64,000 bases of DNA from Gp6-AA40 sp036407095 (GTDB lineage: Bacteria; Acidobacteriota; Vicinamibacteria; Vicinamibacterales; UBA2999), in assembly GCA_036407095.1 (NCBI GenBank), contig DASWZV010000115.1:62001-126000 (forward strand), read 5' to 3'. How positions within the stretch are numbered: the stretch's first letter is position 1; every line of letters starts with the position of its first letter. The notes below the pieces were generated by a model. That model saw nothing but the letters and a program-made list of their open reading frames with translations, did no database searches and was not told where the DNA came from. A program made the translations under genes and the position numbers. This document shows positions 42,197 to 51,535 of the stretch, piece by piece.

Positions 42197-43279
42197 ATGG
42201 CCATCATGGATTCAGTCGGTTCTAGTCGTATGCACTCGAAAGCCCTGATTGTCGCGTTCGTCATGGCCGGGGTCGCCGTCACTGCGCAGGCCCCTCAGCA
42301 GGAGACGCCTCTGCCTGCACCGGGATCGTCGGAGATCCAGGTCGATGCTTCGCCGAACTTCAACGACTGGTTGACCGCGCTCATCAGGGAAGCGCAGACG
42401 CGCGGCTACAGCGAGAACCTCGTCTCGGAAACCCTTCAGGGCCTCACGCCGCTCGAGCACGTCATCCAGAGCGACCGCTCGCAGGCGGAGTTGAACCCTG
42501 GGTTCGATCGGTACTTGTCGGCGCGACTGACTCCCCCGCTCGTGAAACGCGGCAAGGAACTCCTCGTCGAGAACCGCTCTCTGCTTCGTCGGATCGAGAA
42601 GACGTACAACGTGCAGGGACGTTTCCTGCTGGCGATCTGGGCGATGGAGACGCGATACGGCCGCATCACGGGACGCGTGCCGGTGTTTCAGGCACTGGCG
42701 ACGCTCGCGTGGGAACCGCGGCGCGCCAGCTATTTCCGCGGCGAGCTGTTCGACGCGCTCACCATGGTGCAGCGCGGCAACATCGACGCCAAGACGATGA
42801 CCAGCTCGTGGGCGGGCGCCATGGGCCAGACGCAGTTCATGCCATCCAGCTACTTGAAGTACGCCGTCGACTTCGACGGCGACGATCGCCGCGACATCTG
42901 GGGATCGATCCCCGACACGCTCGCGTCGATCGCGAACTATCTCAAAGGATTCGGCTGGACCAGGGACCAGACCTGGGGTCGCGAAGTAAAGGTCACAGCG
43001 GCGGTCCGCTCACGGATCGACAGAACCGTCCCCAAGCGCACCGAAGGCTGCTACGCGCTCCGTAACATGACCATCCGGCGGCCGCTCTCCGACTGGCAGC
43101 GATTGGGCGTGCGCAGCCTCAACGGCCGCGCCCTTCCCAAGAGCGAACGCAGCGCCGCGCTCGTCGACGTGGGCACGCGCAAGTTCCTCGTCTATCCCAA
43201 CTACGACGCGATCCTCGGTTACAACTGCGCGCATTACTATGCGCTGACGGTCGCGCTCATTTCTGATCGGCTGCAATAA
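42197..43279 (+). CDS. Lytic murein transglycosylase, MltB/SLT_2 family
   Basis: A 360-aa exported enzyme; a signal peptide (KALIVAFVMAGVAVTAQA) follows a short N-terminal extension, and the internal ATG at 42230 is an alternative start. The GH103 features are FLLAIWAMETRYG, with the catalytic glutamate, and SWAGAMGQTQFMPSSYLKYAVDFDGD. It cleaves peptidoglycan glycan strands with formation of anhydromuramyl ends. A C-terminal ~70-residue region (RRPLSDWQRLGVRSLNG to the end) is usual in this family. It starts 85 bp from the divergent molybdenum hydroxylase operon. Confidence 0.92.
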   Translation: MAIMDSVGSSRMHSKALIVAFVMAGVAVTAQAPQQETPLPAPGSSEIQVDASPNFNDWLTALIREAQTRGYSENLVSETLQGLTPLEHVIQSDRSQAELNPGFDRYLSARLTPPLVKRGKELLVENRSLLRRIEKTYNVQGRFLLAIWAMETRYGRITGRVPVFQALATLAWEPRRASYFRGELFDALTMVQRGNIDAKTMTSSWAGAMGQTQFMPSSYLKYAVDFDGDDRRDIWGSIPDTLASIANYLKGFGWTRDQTWGREVKVTAAVRSRIDRTVPKRTEGCYALRNMTIRRPLSDWQRLGVRSLNGRALPKSERSAALVDVGTRKFLVYPNYDAILGYNCAHYYALTVALISDRLQ

Positions 43280-43290
43280 AGAAGGATTCG

Positions 43291-43704
43291 TTAGCGCCTG
43301 GGCCCGAACCGCTCCCGGATGTTGGCCATCTGCTCTCTGGCGACGGGCTTCTGCAGTACGACTGTCTCGAGATTTTTCAAGTAGTTCGGATTGCCCGACT
43401 TCACCCGATACTCGGCGACGAGCTGTTCGATCTTCGCGAAGATGAAGATGTGCTCACCGTTGGCGTCGTTGAACATCTTCTCGTCGATCGCGCCGTTGAG
43501 GACGAAGGACGAGGCCATGTCCCAATAGCTCGTGACCATGCGGAAGTGGCCGCTGTGCGGGCTCGAGAGAACCTGGAAGATGTCGTCGACGCTGGCCGGA
43601 TGAAACTCTCGCGCAAACCACGCGCGCGCCTCGCGCATCGTTGGTTCGCGACGCAGTTCGTAGAGACGGATGATGAGGGTTGCGCTTTCGTACGGAGTGG
43701 ACAT
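43291..43704 (-). CDS. Conserved hypothetical protein, 137 aa
   Basis: I do not recognise a named family. The protein is soluble, mixed alpha/beta and without signal peptide. Notable segments are LIIRLYELRREPTMREAR at the N-terminus and the central SYWDMASSFVLNGAIDEKMFNDANGEHIFIFAKI, followed by QLVAEYRVKSGNPNYLKNLE. The pattern of short conserved-looking aromatic motifs and the ATG start support a true gene. It converges on the transglycosylase gene with an 11-bp gap, and a heptamer hairpin lies upstream. Confidence 0.7.
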   Translation of the reverse strand: MSTPYESATLIIRLYELRREPTMREARAWFAREFHPASVDDIFQVLSSPHSGHFRMVTSYWDMASSFVLNGAIDEKMFNDANGEHIFIFAKIEQLVAEYRVKSGNPNYLKNLETVVLQKPVAREQMANIRERFGPRR

Positions 43705-43717
43705 TCGAAGAATAGTA

Positions 43718-43811
43718 CAGGAATCAGGATGCCGGAATCAGGAAGCAGGCCTGAGACCTTGCTACCTGTTGCCTGGCCCAGCCCTGATTCCTGATTCCCG
43801 ATTCCTGATTC
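43718..43811. repeat. Long hairpin of heptamer units (ATCAGGA/CTGATTC type)
   Basis: The left arm (43718-43751) carries GGAATCAGGA and GGAATCAGGAAGCAGG units; the right arm (43783-43811) has four complementary CTGATTC-type heptamers. It stops at the stop codon of the BtuB-like receptor gene. Units are the same as in 15191-15322, 28 kb away, which shows a dispersed family. Confidence 0.78.
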
Positions 43812-46238
43812 CTATCTGTCTCCGCCGATGTTCACGCGGAGACCAGCTCGAATCGTGAACGGCAGCGAGGGGAACCCGAACGCGGCATCGAATTTCTGAT
43901 CGAACAGGTTTTCGATGCTGGTGTAGACGTTCAGACGCGGATGGACGCGATAGGCGGCGCTTAGATCGATCTTCTGATACGCGGGATCGAGATCCATGTT
44001 GGGCAGCAGCAGCGAGTTGCCGAAGAACTCGTCGCTGAGGAAGGTGCTGTCGTCCCGCTTCCCCGAAAAGTACCCGGCGAGCGTCACCTGCCCCGGCCCC
44101 TTGGCGTAGGTCACGAGGAGCGTGCCCGAATTGGCGGGGCGACGGAACGGCCGCGCGCCAACGAGCGGTGAATACTTCCCAATGGGAATCGTCGGAAACG
44201 ACGGATTGAACGAGGCCGGAGCGCTGAACGCCTCGGTCACTTCGGCGTCGAGATAGGTATACGAGCCGCTGACGCGGAACGCAGGGTTGGGCATGGCCTC
44301 GAACGACGCCTCCATCCCCTGCGCCTTGTACGACTGTGAGTTCACATACGCGCCAAACGCCGTCGCTGCAGCGGCAGCTGGGTCCACGCCCGCGACGACG
44401 AGCTGTGTTTTGCTCAGGAACTCGAGCAGACCGTCGAAGTCGTTGTTGAAGTAGCCGATGCGCGTGCGCAGACGGCCGCCCACGAATCCCTGCTCGATGC
44501 CGACGTCGAAGCTCCGGCTCCGTTCGGGCCCGACCGGGCTGACGTTCAGCCCGGCCGGCGTACCCTGCACGAGCGCGTACAGCGCGTTCTGCTCCTGGAA
44601 CACGTTTGGCGATTTGATTCCTTTTCCGGCATTCACCGTGAGCTTCGTCTCGCCCACGCTAGCCGATGACGGATTGCGAAGATAGATTGCGAGCGAGACG
44701 CGCGGCGTTGCTTCGTTGCCAAACACCTCGTTGTGCTCGACGCCGATGCCGCCGCTCACGTAGGCGCGGCTGGACAGCGACGCGCGCGCCTCGACGAACG
44801 CGCCGCCGTTGTTGCGTGTCGCCGCGGCATCGCCGGCGTCCGGCGCGTCGAACCCTTCCTCGCGCTCGTACCGCGCGCCTCCCGAGATCGCGAGCGCCGG
44901 CTTCACCTGATACGTGGTCTGGCCGGAGAGCGTGCGTCGCGTCACGCGGCTGTAGAAGGTCTGCGGATAGTCGCCGCCGAAGTCGAGAATCGCGCGGCCG
45001 GTCACCGTCTCGCCGTTCGCGCCGGTGAGCGTGACGGTGTTTCCCAGATAGTTCGCCCCGAACCCGAACGGATCGAAGGGTGTTCCGCTCGGCGTCGGAT
45101 TGACGGAGGTGGACGTCTGCATCACCGACCCGAAGCGGATCATCGTCTGCCACTTGTCGTTGATCTGCGAATCCGCGGTAATCGAGCCGTACGTCAGGTC
45201 GGCATCCTGCGTTGAATCGTCGGGTACGAGGTACGAGTCGAAGGCGTTGGCATTGCCAAAGGTGCCATCCACGCGGCGCAGCGTTCCGGTGAGGTGCGTC
45301 CCACCTCCGACCACGACGCCAAAACGCCCGGCATACGTGCCGCGATGGTATTCGCTGTTGGGCGTGCTGTTGTCAGTCGTGAAGTAGGAGTACTGCGAGA
45401 AGTAGTCGATGCGTCGAATCGCCCCGCCGAAGCCGAGCGAGTTGCGAACCGTGTTCAGGTTGCCGCCATCGATTGCGTATTCGAGCTCGGGGGTGCGCGC
45501 GCTCCCGCGTCGGGTCGTGATGTTGACGACGCCAGTGAGCGCATCGCTCCCATAGACCACGCTGTTGGTCTGACGCAGAACCTCGATCCGATCGACACCG
45601 GCCGTATCGAGCTGTGAGAAGTCGAACCCGCCGCCGATGTCGTTGGCAGGCACGCCGTCGATCAGCACCTTGGTGAAATTCGAATTCCCACCGCGCAGGA
45701 ACATCGACGTCAGTCCGCCGCGCTGACCCACCTGGACGATCTGCGAACCGGGGACGAGCCGCAGGGCCTCGAGCAGATCGGGCTTGTTGAGCGCGTCGAG
45801 CGTACTGTCGTCGATGACCGTCACAGGAGCGCCGGTCCTCGTTTGCGGCACGCCACCGGGCTCCGCGGTCACGACCACGTCCTGCCGAAGCGGTCCGATC
45901 TCCAGCGCCACTTCGACGATCGCGCGAGCGCCTGCCCCGACGTAGACGGGATCGCTCGTGCGCGGGCTGAAACCCCGCGCAGTCGCCGTGACTTGATATC
46001 GGCCGGGGACCAGCGACGTGAACGAGAAGCTCCCATCACTCTCGGTCTGGACATTCACCGTTTTCACGCCGGGGCCCGACAGCGCAACGACGGCCCCCGA
46101 CACCCGTGCACCCAGAGAGTCGACAACCGTGCCGACCAGCGATCCCTGACCCTGCGCCGACACGGGTTGTGCGATCAGGAACATCGCGGTACACACGACC
46201 ACGCTGACTGCTCTCACTGCGTTCATCGCCACATTCAT
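43812..46238 (-). CDS. TonB-dependent receptor, BtuB/colicin I-like, with N-terminal carboxypeptidase regulatory-like domain
   Basis: An 808-aa outer-membrane receptor, smaller than the four Oar-like ones. A signal peptide ends PVSAQ, followed by a regulatory-like domain (GTVVDSLGARVSGAVVALSG) and a classical plug: PVTVIDDSTLDAL, GLTSMFLRGGNSNFTKVLIDG and RIEVLRQTNSVVYGSDALTGVVNI. The barrel has the ENLFDQKFDAAFGFP C-terminal motif. The plug is typical of cobalamin or siderophore-type receptors, but I see no cobalamin riboswitch in the 200 bp upstream. An ABC-2 exporter follows upstream without an obvious link. Confidence 0.9.
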   Translation of the reverse strand: MNVAMNAVRAVSVVVCTAMFLIAQPVSAQGQGSLVGTVVDSLGARVSGAVVALSGPGVKTVNVQTESDGSFSFTSLVPGRYQVTATARGFSPRTSDPVYVGAGARAIVEVALEIGPLRQDVVVTAEPGGVPQTRTGAPVTVIDDSTLDALNKPDLLEALRLVPGSQIVQVGQRGGLTSMFLRGGNSNFTKVLIDGVPANDIGGGFDFSQLDTAGVDRIEVLRQTNSVVYGSDALTGVVNITTRRGSARTPELEYAIDGGNLNTVRNSLGFGGAIRRIDYFSQYSYFTTDNSTPNSEYHRGTYAGRFGVVVGGGTHLTGTLRRVDGTFGNANAFDSYLVPDDSTQDADLTYGSITADSQINDKWQTMIRFGSVMQTSTSVNPTPSGTPFDPFGFGANYLGNTVTLTGANGETVTGRAILDFGGDYPQTFYSRVTRRTLSGQTTYQVKPALAISGGARYEREEGFDAPDAGDAAATRNNGGAFVEARASLSSRAYVSGGIGVEHNEVFGNEATPRVSLAIYLRNPSSASVGETKLTVNAGKGIKSPNVFQEQNALYALVQGTPAGLNVSPVGPERSRSFDVGIEQGFVGGRLRTRIGYFNNDFDGLLEFLSKTQLVVAGVDPAAAAATAFGAYVNSQSYKAQGMEASFEAMPNPAFRVSGSYTYLDAEVTEAFSAPASFNPSFPTIPIGKYSPLVGARPFRRPANSGTLLVTYAKGPGQVTLAGYFSGKRDDSTFLSDEFFGNSLLLPNMDLDPAYQKIDLSAAYRVHPRLNVYTSIENLFDQKFDAAFGFPSLPFTIRAGLRVNIGGDR

Positions 46239-46442
46239 CGTCCGGAGAAAATATCGCGGCTGCCGGCTGCGATGCGACTGAAGAATTCGTGAATCCTTGT
46301 TCAGGCGCCGATCGTCGGCAGATGCACGGGAGGTGGACGAGCGATTCTGACGAAGAATTCAGGAAGTGTTCAGGATCGCCGCGCCACTAAGATACGTAGG
46401 AGAAACGGAGAAATTGGGCCACGAAGATCACAAAGTTTGGGC

Positions 46443-47723
46443 CTAGCTCTCCTCCCACCGGAATCGTGACAGCGTCAGCGCCCCGAACAGCACCGCGAAA
46501 CCGAGCATCACGATCGTCGGCATCACGGCGGACTGAAGTGGAAGACCGCGCCACGTCATCGCGTCGAGGCCATCGACCGCCCACCTCGCCGGGATGACGA
46601 GGGTGATCGTCTGCAGCCATGCGGGAAAGATGAACGACGGCACCCACGCACCACCGAGCATCACCATGATGAGGACGGCGAACGTTGCGACGCGCCTGGT
46701 TGCAGCTGCGGTGTTTCCGATCGCTGCGACGAGCAGTCCGAACGCCGCCGCCATGATCGAACATGAGACCGCCACCAGCGCGAATCCAAGAAGGCTGCCG
46801 TCGATGCGAACGCGGAAGACGACGATCGCAAACGAAAACGAGACGACGAGCATCAGCAGCGTCAGGATGGTCCCGCTCGTGGCTCGAGCCCCGAGCAGCA
46901 TCAGCCGCGACAGCGGCGCGCTTCGAAAGCGCTTCCAGAGGCCCCGCTCGCGTTCGAGCAGAATGCCCATGCCGAGCTCGATCGCGGTGAACAGCAGGAA
47001 CTGCACACCCATGCCCGCAAACGAATGCGCGTATCCGTTGTACGCCACGTTTTCGCGCGCGGTGACCGCCGACTCTTTCACGGTGTAGGGCACGGTCATC
47101 ACAGGCTGGCCGGCTGGCACGCCGCCGGTCGTCTTATTGAGCTCCTGCACCGAGTGCAGCAGATTCCGCAACAGGTCACGCTGCGCCTGCGGCATCCCTG
47201 AGGAGTCCAGCTCCCGCAACGTCTCGTCGACCAGCGATCGGCCTTGCGTTCCGCCGAACATCTCCTTGCCCACCGCTTCCATCACATGCCCTGTCAGCAT
47301 GCCGCGCACCATCGACATTTCCGCAGCCCTCGACGGATCGAAGAGCACGTCGACGTTCGGTCTCGCGGTGCGCTGAAAAAACGCGCGACCCGCGGCATCG
47401 CCAAAGCCGGTCGGAATCACGACGGCGACCGCGGTCCTGCCGGCACGCACCGATTGACGTGCGTCCTCGAGCGACGATGTGTGGACGGCAAGCGCCTTGT
47501 CGAGTTGCAGGGCCGCCACGATCTCGCTCGAGATGGCGCTCGAGTCCTGATCGACGACGGCAACCGGGATCTTCGCCGGTTCGCTGTCGTTGCTCTGGCC
47601 CTTGAAGATCGATCCGAAGAACGACGCGATCACGATCGGAATCGCGAAGCTCAGAACCACGGCGCGGCGGTCGCCGAAGAACAGCTGGAGATCCTTGCAC
47701 ACGAGCGCGATGAAGGCGGCCAT
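46443..47723 (-). CDS. ABC-2 type transporter permease
   Basis: A 426-aa permease with an N-terminal helix (AVVLSFAIPIVIASFFGSIF), a long extracytoplasmic region (~45-230) and a C-terminal block of five or six helices, including FLLFTAIELGMGILLERERGLWKRF, a conserved ABC-2 permease segment. It pairs with the ATPase whose stop codon overlaps its ATG (ATGA). Exporters of this type move lipids, drugs or small peptides; nothing nearby indicates the cargo. Confidence 0.9.
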   Translation of the reverse strand: MAAFIALVCKDLQLFFGDRRAVVLSFAIPIVIASFFGSIFKGQSNDSEPAKIPVAVVDQDSSAISSEIVAALQLDKALAVHTSSLEDARQSVRAGRTAVAVVIPTGFGDAAGRAFFQRTARPNVDVLFDPSRAAEMSMVRGMLTGHVMEAVGKEMFGGTQGRSLVDETLRELDSSGMPQAQRDLLRNLLHSVQELNKTTGGVPAGQPVMTVPYTVKESAVTARENVAYNGYAHSFAGMGVQFLLFTAIELGMGILLERERGLWKRFRSAPLSRLMLLGARATSGTILTLLMLVVSFSFAIVVFRVRIDGSLLGFALVAVSCSIMAAAFGLLVAAIGNTAAATRRVATFAVLIMVMLGGAWVPSFIFPAWLQTITLVIPARWAVDGLDAMTWRGLPLQSAVMPTIVMLGFAVLFGALTLSRFRWEES

Positions 47724-48463
47724 CAGTCTCGCAGGCTCCTTCCAGTGAGCTCGAGGAAGAGCGTCTCGAGCGAAGCCGCGCCGCCATTCGCCCCAGCGCG
47801 TTGACGCAGCCCGGCCAGCGTGTCATCGGCCAGGACGCGTCCGTGATCCATGACGACGATGCGATCGGCGAGGCGCTCGGCTTCCTCCATGTAGTGGGTC
47901 GTATAGAGGAGTGCTTTGCCGCGCGACTTGAGGTGCTCGAGGTTGTCGAAGATCGCGTTGCGGCTTTGGGGATCGACACCGACAGTCGGCTCGTCGAGCA
48001 GGAGAATGTCCGGATCGTGCAACAGCCCCGCCGCCAGGTTCAGTCGTCGCTTCATGCCGCCGCTGTACGTCTTCACTTTGTCCGAGGCGCGATCGAGCAG
48101 GCCGACGAGCGTCAGCGATGACGTGATGGCGGCGTCGAGCGCGCGCGATGACAGGCTGTAGAGCGATCCGAAGAGACGCAGGTTCGCGTTCGCACTCAAT
48201 TCGTCGTACAGCGCGAGGTCCTGAGGCACGAGGCCGATTCGACGTTTCACCGGATCGGTGTCGCCTGAAAGTCGCACGCCGTCGATCGTGATCTCACCGC
48301 GATCGGGTGTCACCAGGCCGGAGATCATCGACACCGTCGTCGTCTTGCCGGCGCCGTTCGGACCGAGCAGGCCGAGCAACTGTCCGCGTTCCACGGTGAA
48401 CGACACGCCGTCGACGGCAGCCGTCGACCCAAACGATTTGTGAAGCGAGGAGACGCTCAGCAC
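47723..48463 (-). CDS. ABC transporter ATP-binding protein
   Basis: A 246-aa ATPase with Walker A GPNGAGKTT (about 34-42), signature YSGGMKRRLNLA, Walker B LLLDEP and the TTHYMEEAERLADR segment typical of the CcmA/DrrA-like export ATPases. It is the first gene of a two-gene operon with the permease (one-base overlap). No regulator or adaptor gene is linked, unlike the exporter at 8.3-12 kb. Confidence 0.92.
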   Translation of the reverse strand: MLSVSSLHKSFGSTAAVDGVSFTVERGQLLGLLGPNGAGKTTTVSMISGLVTPDRGEITIDGVRLSGDTDPVKRRIGLVPQDLALYDELSANANLRLFGSLYSLSSRALDAAITSSLTLVGLLDRASDKVKTYSGGMKRRLNLAAGLLHDPDILLLDEPTVGVDPQSRNAIFDNLEHLKSRGKALLYTTHYMEEAERLADRIVVMDHGRVLADDTLAGLRQRAGANGGAASLETLFLELTGRSLRD

Positions 48464-48703
48464 TATGGTCAGGGCCGACGCGCCGAAGCTTCTGGCGAAG
48501 GCGGCCCGGCCCCTGCGTACGACTCAGTAAGACGAGAATCGCGCCTGTGGTGTTCTCGGGGGGTCACGCGAGGGATACGAGTCATGGCTAAATACGACAT
48601 CGGGCTTTGAACTGTAGTAAATTCTCGCCGGAACTGCCGCTGACAACCGCCACCAGCTAGCCCGTTCGCGCGTTTCTTCCTTCTACCAATTCAGCCGTGG
48701 TGT

Positions 48704-48720
48704 GTCCGCACGATGCGGAC
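48704..48720 (+). promoter_or_regulatory. Small hairpin in the methyltransferase leader
   Basis: GTCCGCA and TGCGGAC form a perfect 7-bp stem with a CGA loop, ending 19 bp before the start codon and just before the ribosome-binding region (TGGAGAT). It could modulate translation or be a terminator remnant. The rest of the 276-bp gap up to the ABC operon start shows nothing recognisable. Confidence 0.35.
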
Positions 48721-48739
48721 CTTTGGATGGAGATCTGTG

Positions 48740-49459
48740 ATGAACGCAAACTGGTGGGAGCACTTCTTCGAGGGACTCCCGGTGCAACTCTGGTTGGAGG
48801 CGATGTCAGCAGAACACACCGACCGCGAAGCCGATCGCCTCGCAGAGCAGCTCGCCGCGCCGGCGGGAGCCGAGCTTCTCGATGTGCCGTGCGGTGGTGG
48901 GCGGCTCGCGCTCGCGCTCGCCCGCCGGGGGTATCGCGTGACCGGCGTGGATCTCGCGAGCGAATTCCTCGATCACGCTCGTACGCGATTCGATGCCGAT
49001 TGCGTGACGTGGGAACACCGTGACATGCGCGACCTGCCGTGGCCGGCGCGGTTCGACGGCGCGTTCTGCGTTGGGAACAGCTTCGGCTACTTCGATGACG
49101 ACGGCAACGCCGCGTTCCTGCGAGCGGTTGCCGCTTCGCTCAAACCTGGAGCGCGGTTCATTCTCGAGACCCCCATGGTGATCGAGCAGTTATTGCGGCA
49201 GCTGCACGATCGCCGCTGGTGGAAGGTCGGCGACGTGTACCTCCTGGTGGCGAACGAGTACGACCACAATCGAAGTCGCCTCGAAATCGAGTACACGTTC
49301 ATTTCGAACGGGTGCACGGAGGTGCGTCACGGATCGCATCGTGCGTTCACATTCGACGAACTGCACGACCTGATCCACGACAGCGGGTTCGATGTGAGCC
49401 TGGCCCCTCCGTCGACCCGGGACGCCGCAACCGTGACCTTCGTCGCGACGCGACGCTAG
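48740..49459 (+). CDS. Class I SAM-dependent methyltransferase
   Basis: A 239-aa protein; the ATG at 48740 has GGAGAT upstream and gives the natural N-terminus MNANWWEHFFEGLPVQLW. The SAM-binding motif I is LLDVPCGGGRLALALARRGY with the acidic end of strand 2 in VTGVDLASEF. Motif III-like FDGAFCVGNSFGYF follows. This is the general methyltransferase fold acting on an unknown small molecule. The last four bases overlap the convergent MOSC gene. Confidence 0.88.
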   Translation: MNANWWEHFFEGLPVQLWLEAMSAEHTDREADRLAEQLAAPAGAELLDVPCGGGRLALALARRGYRVTGVDLASEFLDHARTRFDADCVTWEHRDMRDLPWPARFDGAFCVGNSFGYFDDDGNAAFLRAVAASLKPGARFILETPMVIEQLLRQLHDRRWWKVGDVYLLVANEYDHNRSRLEIEYTFISNGCTEVRHGSHRAFTFDELHDLIHDSGFDVSLAPPSTRDAATVTFVATRR

Positions 49460-50010
49460 ACCTTCCTCGCTCGATCGCCTACGCGGACGACGCCATTCTT
49501 CACAACCCTGGCGTTGATTCCGCGCAGGCACAAGGCACGACCCGTTGGCGAGTTCACGAACTTCATCGCGTCGACCCCGAAACGCTCGACGAACTTGCCG
49601 CACCCGGTGTGAGGCTCGGCCGAGACTTCGAGGATCGCGGTTCCCAGCGCGAGTCGCGTGCGGGGCGGCAGGTTCTCGAGGGCCAGATTCAGATCGACGA
49701 ACAGCTGATCGCCCGCGAGCGACCAGCGCGATTTGTCGTGGGCGATGAGCGCGATTGCGCGCGCGCTCATGATGTTGACCTGCGACTCGGGATTCGGCAG
49801 TCCGTCCGGGGTGTGCGGGTTGCGACGGATCTTCCACGTGTCGCCGATCAGGCCCTCGACGACATCGAACTCGCCGGCGTCGAGAATCTCGCGCTGCCCG
49901 ACAGCCGGGCGTCGCACGATCAACTCGATCGTTCCGTGATCGCGCGGGGCCTGACGAATGGAATCGAGTCCGGCTTCGAGCTGTTCGCGGGTGAGATGCG
50001 TGACCGTCAT
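49456..50010 (-). CDS. MOSC domain-containing protein
   Basis: A 184-aa protein with the MOSC-domain pattern: VEGLIGDTWKIRRNPHTPDG early and, later, HTGCGKFVERFG, where the cysteine corresponds to the conserved MOSC residue proposed to handle sulfur, followed by RALCLRGINARVVKNG. Members bind molybdenum cofactor or transfer sulfur. Molybdenum hydroxylase genes occur in the window, but about 7 kb away and not in the same operon. The gene is single and convergent with the methyltransferase. Confidence 0.85.
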   Translation of the reverse strand: MTVTHLTREQLEAGLDSIRQAPRDHGTIELIVRRPAVGQREILDAGEFDVVEGLIGDTWKIRRNPHTPDGLPNPESQVNIMSARAIALIAHDKSRWSLAGDQLFVDLNLALENLPPRTRLALGTAILEVSAEPHTGCGKFVERFGVDAMKFVNSPTGRALCLRGINARVVKNGVVRVGDRARKV

Positions 50011-50101
50011 GCCTCGATCGTAACGACGGAATCGCGCGGAAGCGTCTTACTCACAAAATGTGAGGGTAGCAACGGTCGTGCTGAACCCTGAACGACGGCT
50101 G

Positions 50102-51535
50102 CTATCCGGTTCGACTCAGTCCCGAGGCAGCAACCGCCGCAGACGCAACCCGCGGCAGCGTGATCCGGAAGGCGCTGCCGTCCTTTCCTGTGTGCTCGAG
50201 CGTCAGCTGTCCACCGAGGGCCTCGACGGCGCCCTTGGCCAACGACAGGCCGAGACCGGTACCGCCCACCACGGTATGGCCCTCGCGGTAGAAGCGATCG
50301 AAGATGCGCTCGCGCGCTTCCTTGGAGATCCCCGGGCCGGAATCGATCACGTCGATCGTCGCGCGATCGCTGGTATCGGCGATGCGGATGCGAACCTGTC
50401 CCGATGCCGGTGAGAACTTGATCGCGTTGTCGACGAGATTGATCAGCGCCTGGCGCAGAACCACCCGATCGGCAGGCACGAGCGGCGCGCCGCGTCGTTC
50501 GACGACGAGCTGCTGACGCTTCTCTTCAGCCAGCACGCCGAGATGCGACACCACATCGTCGGCCAGAACCGCGAGGTCGATGACGTCGCGGCGCAGCGCC
50601 TCCTGATGCGTCTCCGCCCGAGAGAGCGCCAGCAGCCGATCGACCAGACCGGCGAGACGATCGACCTCCTCGAGCATGCTGCCGATGATGCTGCGGTAGG
50701 TCATGTCATCCCGGTGTCCGCGCAGGCCGACCTCGCCCACGCTTCGGATTGCGGTCAGCGGCGTGCGCAGTTCGTGGGAGACATCCGCGGTGAATCGACG
50801 CATCTGATCGAACGACTCCTCGAGCCGTCCGAGTGTTTGGTTGAACACCGTCGCCATTCGGCCCATCTCGTCGTCGTGGTTGTCCACGGGCAGGCGCTCG
50901 CTCAGGTTCTCGGCCGTGATGTGACGCGCGCGTTCGCTCATGCGCCCGATCGGCGCGAGCGCGCGCTTCGCCAGCGAGTAACCGCCGAACCCGGCGATCG
51001 CGACCGCGAGCGGCAGACCCAGGATGAGGATGACCGCGAGGTCGCGCAGGTTCTCCCGCATCGGCAGCTCCGAGCGTGCGACCTGGATGACAACCGCGCG
51101 ATTGCGGATGTAGCTGGGACGACTGAGGACGCGCATGGGAACCAGGCCCGCCATGAACGTCTGGATCCGCTCTCCGCCTTCCTCCGCGAGCGTCTGCGCC
51201 TCCGGCACGGGACGGCGCTTCGCTTCGTCGTTGCTCAGCAGCATCAGCACGCCGTTGGTGGTCCAGACCTGCACCCACGGCTGTTCTTGCTCGAGGAGCA
51301 GATCGACCTGTGGAACCGGCATGATCATGCCGTCGGGCCCTTCGTCGACGGTCGATGCGACCCAGAAGTAGTCCTGACGCAGACGTTCGTCGAGCGATCG
51401 CGACCCGCTGCGGCTCAGGAAGACGTAGACGCCGGCGGCATATACGGCGAGGACGACGATCATCGCCGCGGCGTACCACGCCGTCAGCCGGACGCGGAGG
51501 TTGTGCGAGCGCCACCAGGCGGTGACGGCGCTCAT
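50102..51535 (-). CDS. Sensor histidine kinase (HAMP, HisKA, HATPase)
   Basis: A 477-aa membrane kinase. One helix lies near the N-terminus (AWYAAAMIVVLAVYAAGVYVFL) and another at about 165-190, with a periplasmic sensor region between. A HAMP linker follows (LAPIGRMSERARHITAENL), then the phosphoacceptor box DVSHELRTPLTAIRSV, and an ATPase domain with LINLVDNAIKFSP and GGTGLGLSLAKG. It phosphorylates the OmpR-type regulator encoded just upstream (four-base overlap). This resembles the CusS/heavy-metal sensor branch; the signal is not known. Confidence 0.93.
   Translation of the reverse strand: MSAVTAWWRSHNLRVRLTAWYAAAMIVVLAVYAAGVYVFLSRSGSRSLDERLRQDYFWVASTVDEGPDGMIMPVPQVDLLLEQEQPWVQVWTTNGVLMLLSNDEAKRRPVPEAQTLAEEGGERIQTFMAGLVPMRVLSRPSYIRNRAVVIQVARSELPMRENLRDLAVILILGLPLAVAIAGFGGYSLAKRALAPIGRMSERARHITAENLSERLPVDNHDDEMGRMATVFNQTLGRLEESFDQMRRFTADVSHELRTPLTAIRSVGEVGLRGHRDDMTYRSIIGSMLEEVDRLAGLVDRLLALSRAETHQEALRRDVIDLAVLADDVVSHLGVLAEEKRQQLVVERRGAPLVPADRVVLRQALINLVDNAIKFSPASGQVRIRIADTSDRATIDVIDSGPGISKEARERIFDRFYREGHTVVGGTGLGLSLAKGAVEALGGQLTLEHTGKDGSAFRITLPRVASAAVAASGLSRTG

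Noticed and set aside
46239..46442. Cobalamin riboswitch upstream of the BtuB-like receptor
   Set aside because: I looked for a B12-box-like core and the expected arrangement on the minus strand and found none; the receptor's substrate is left open.
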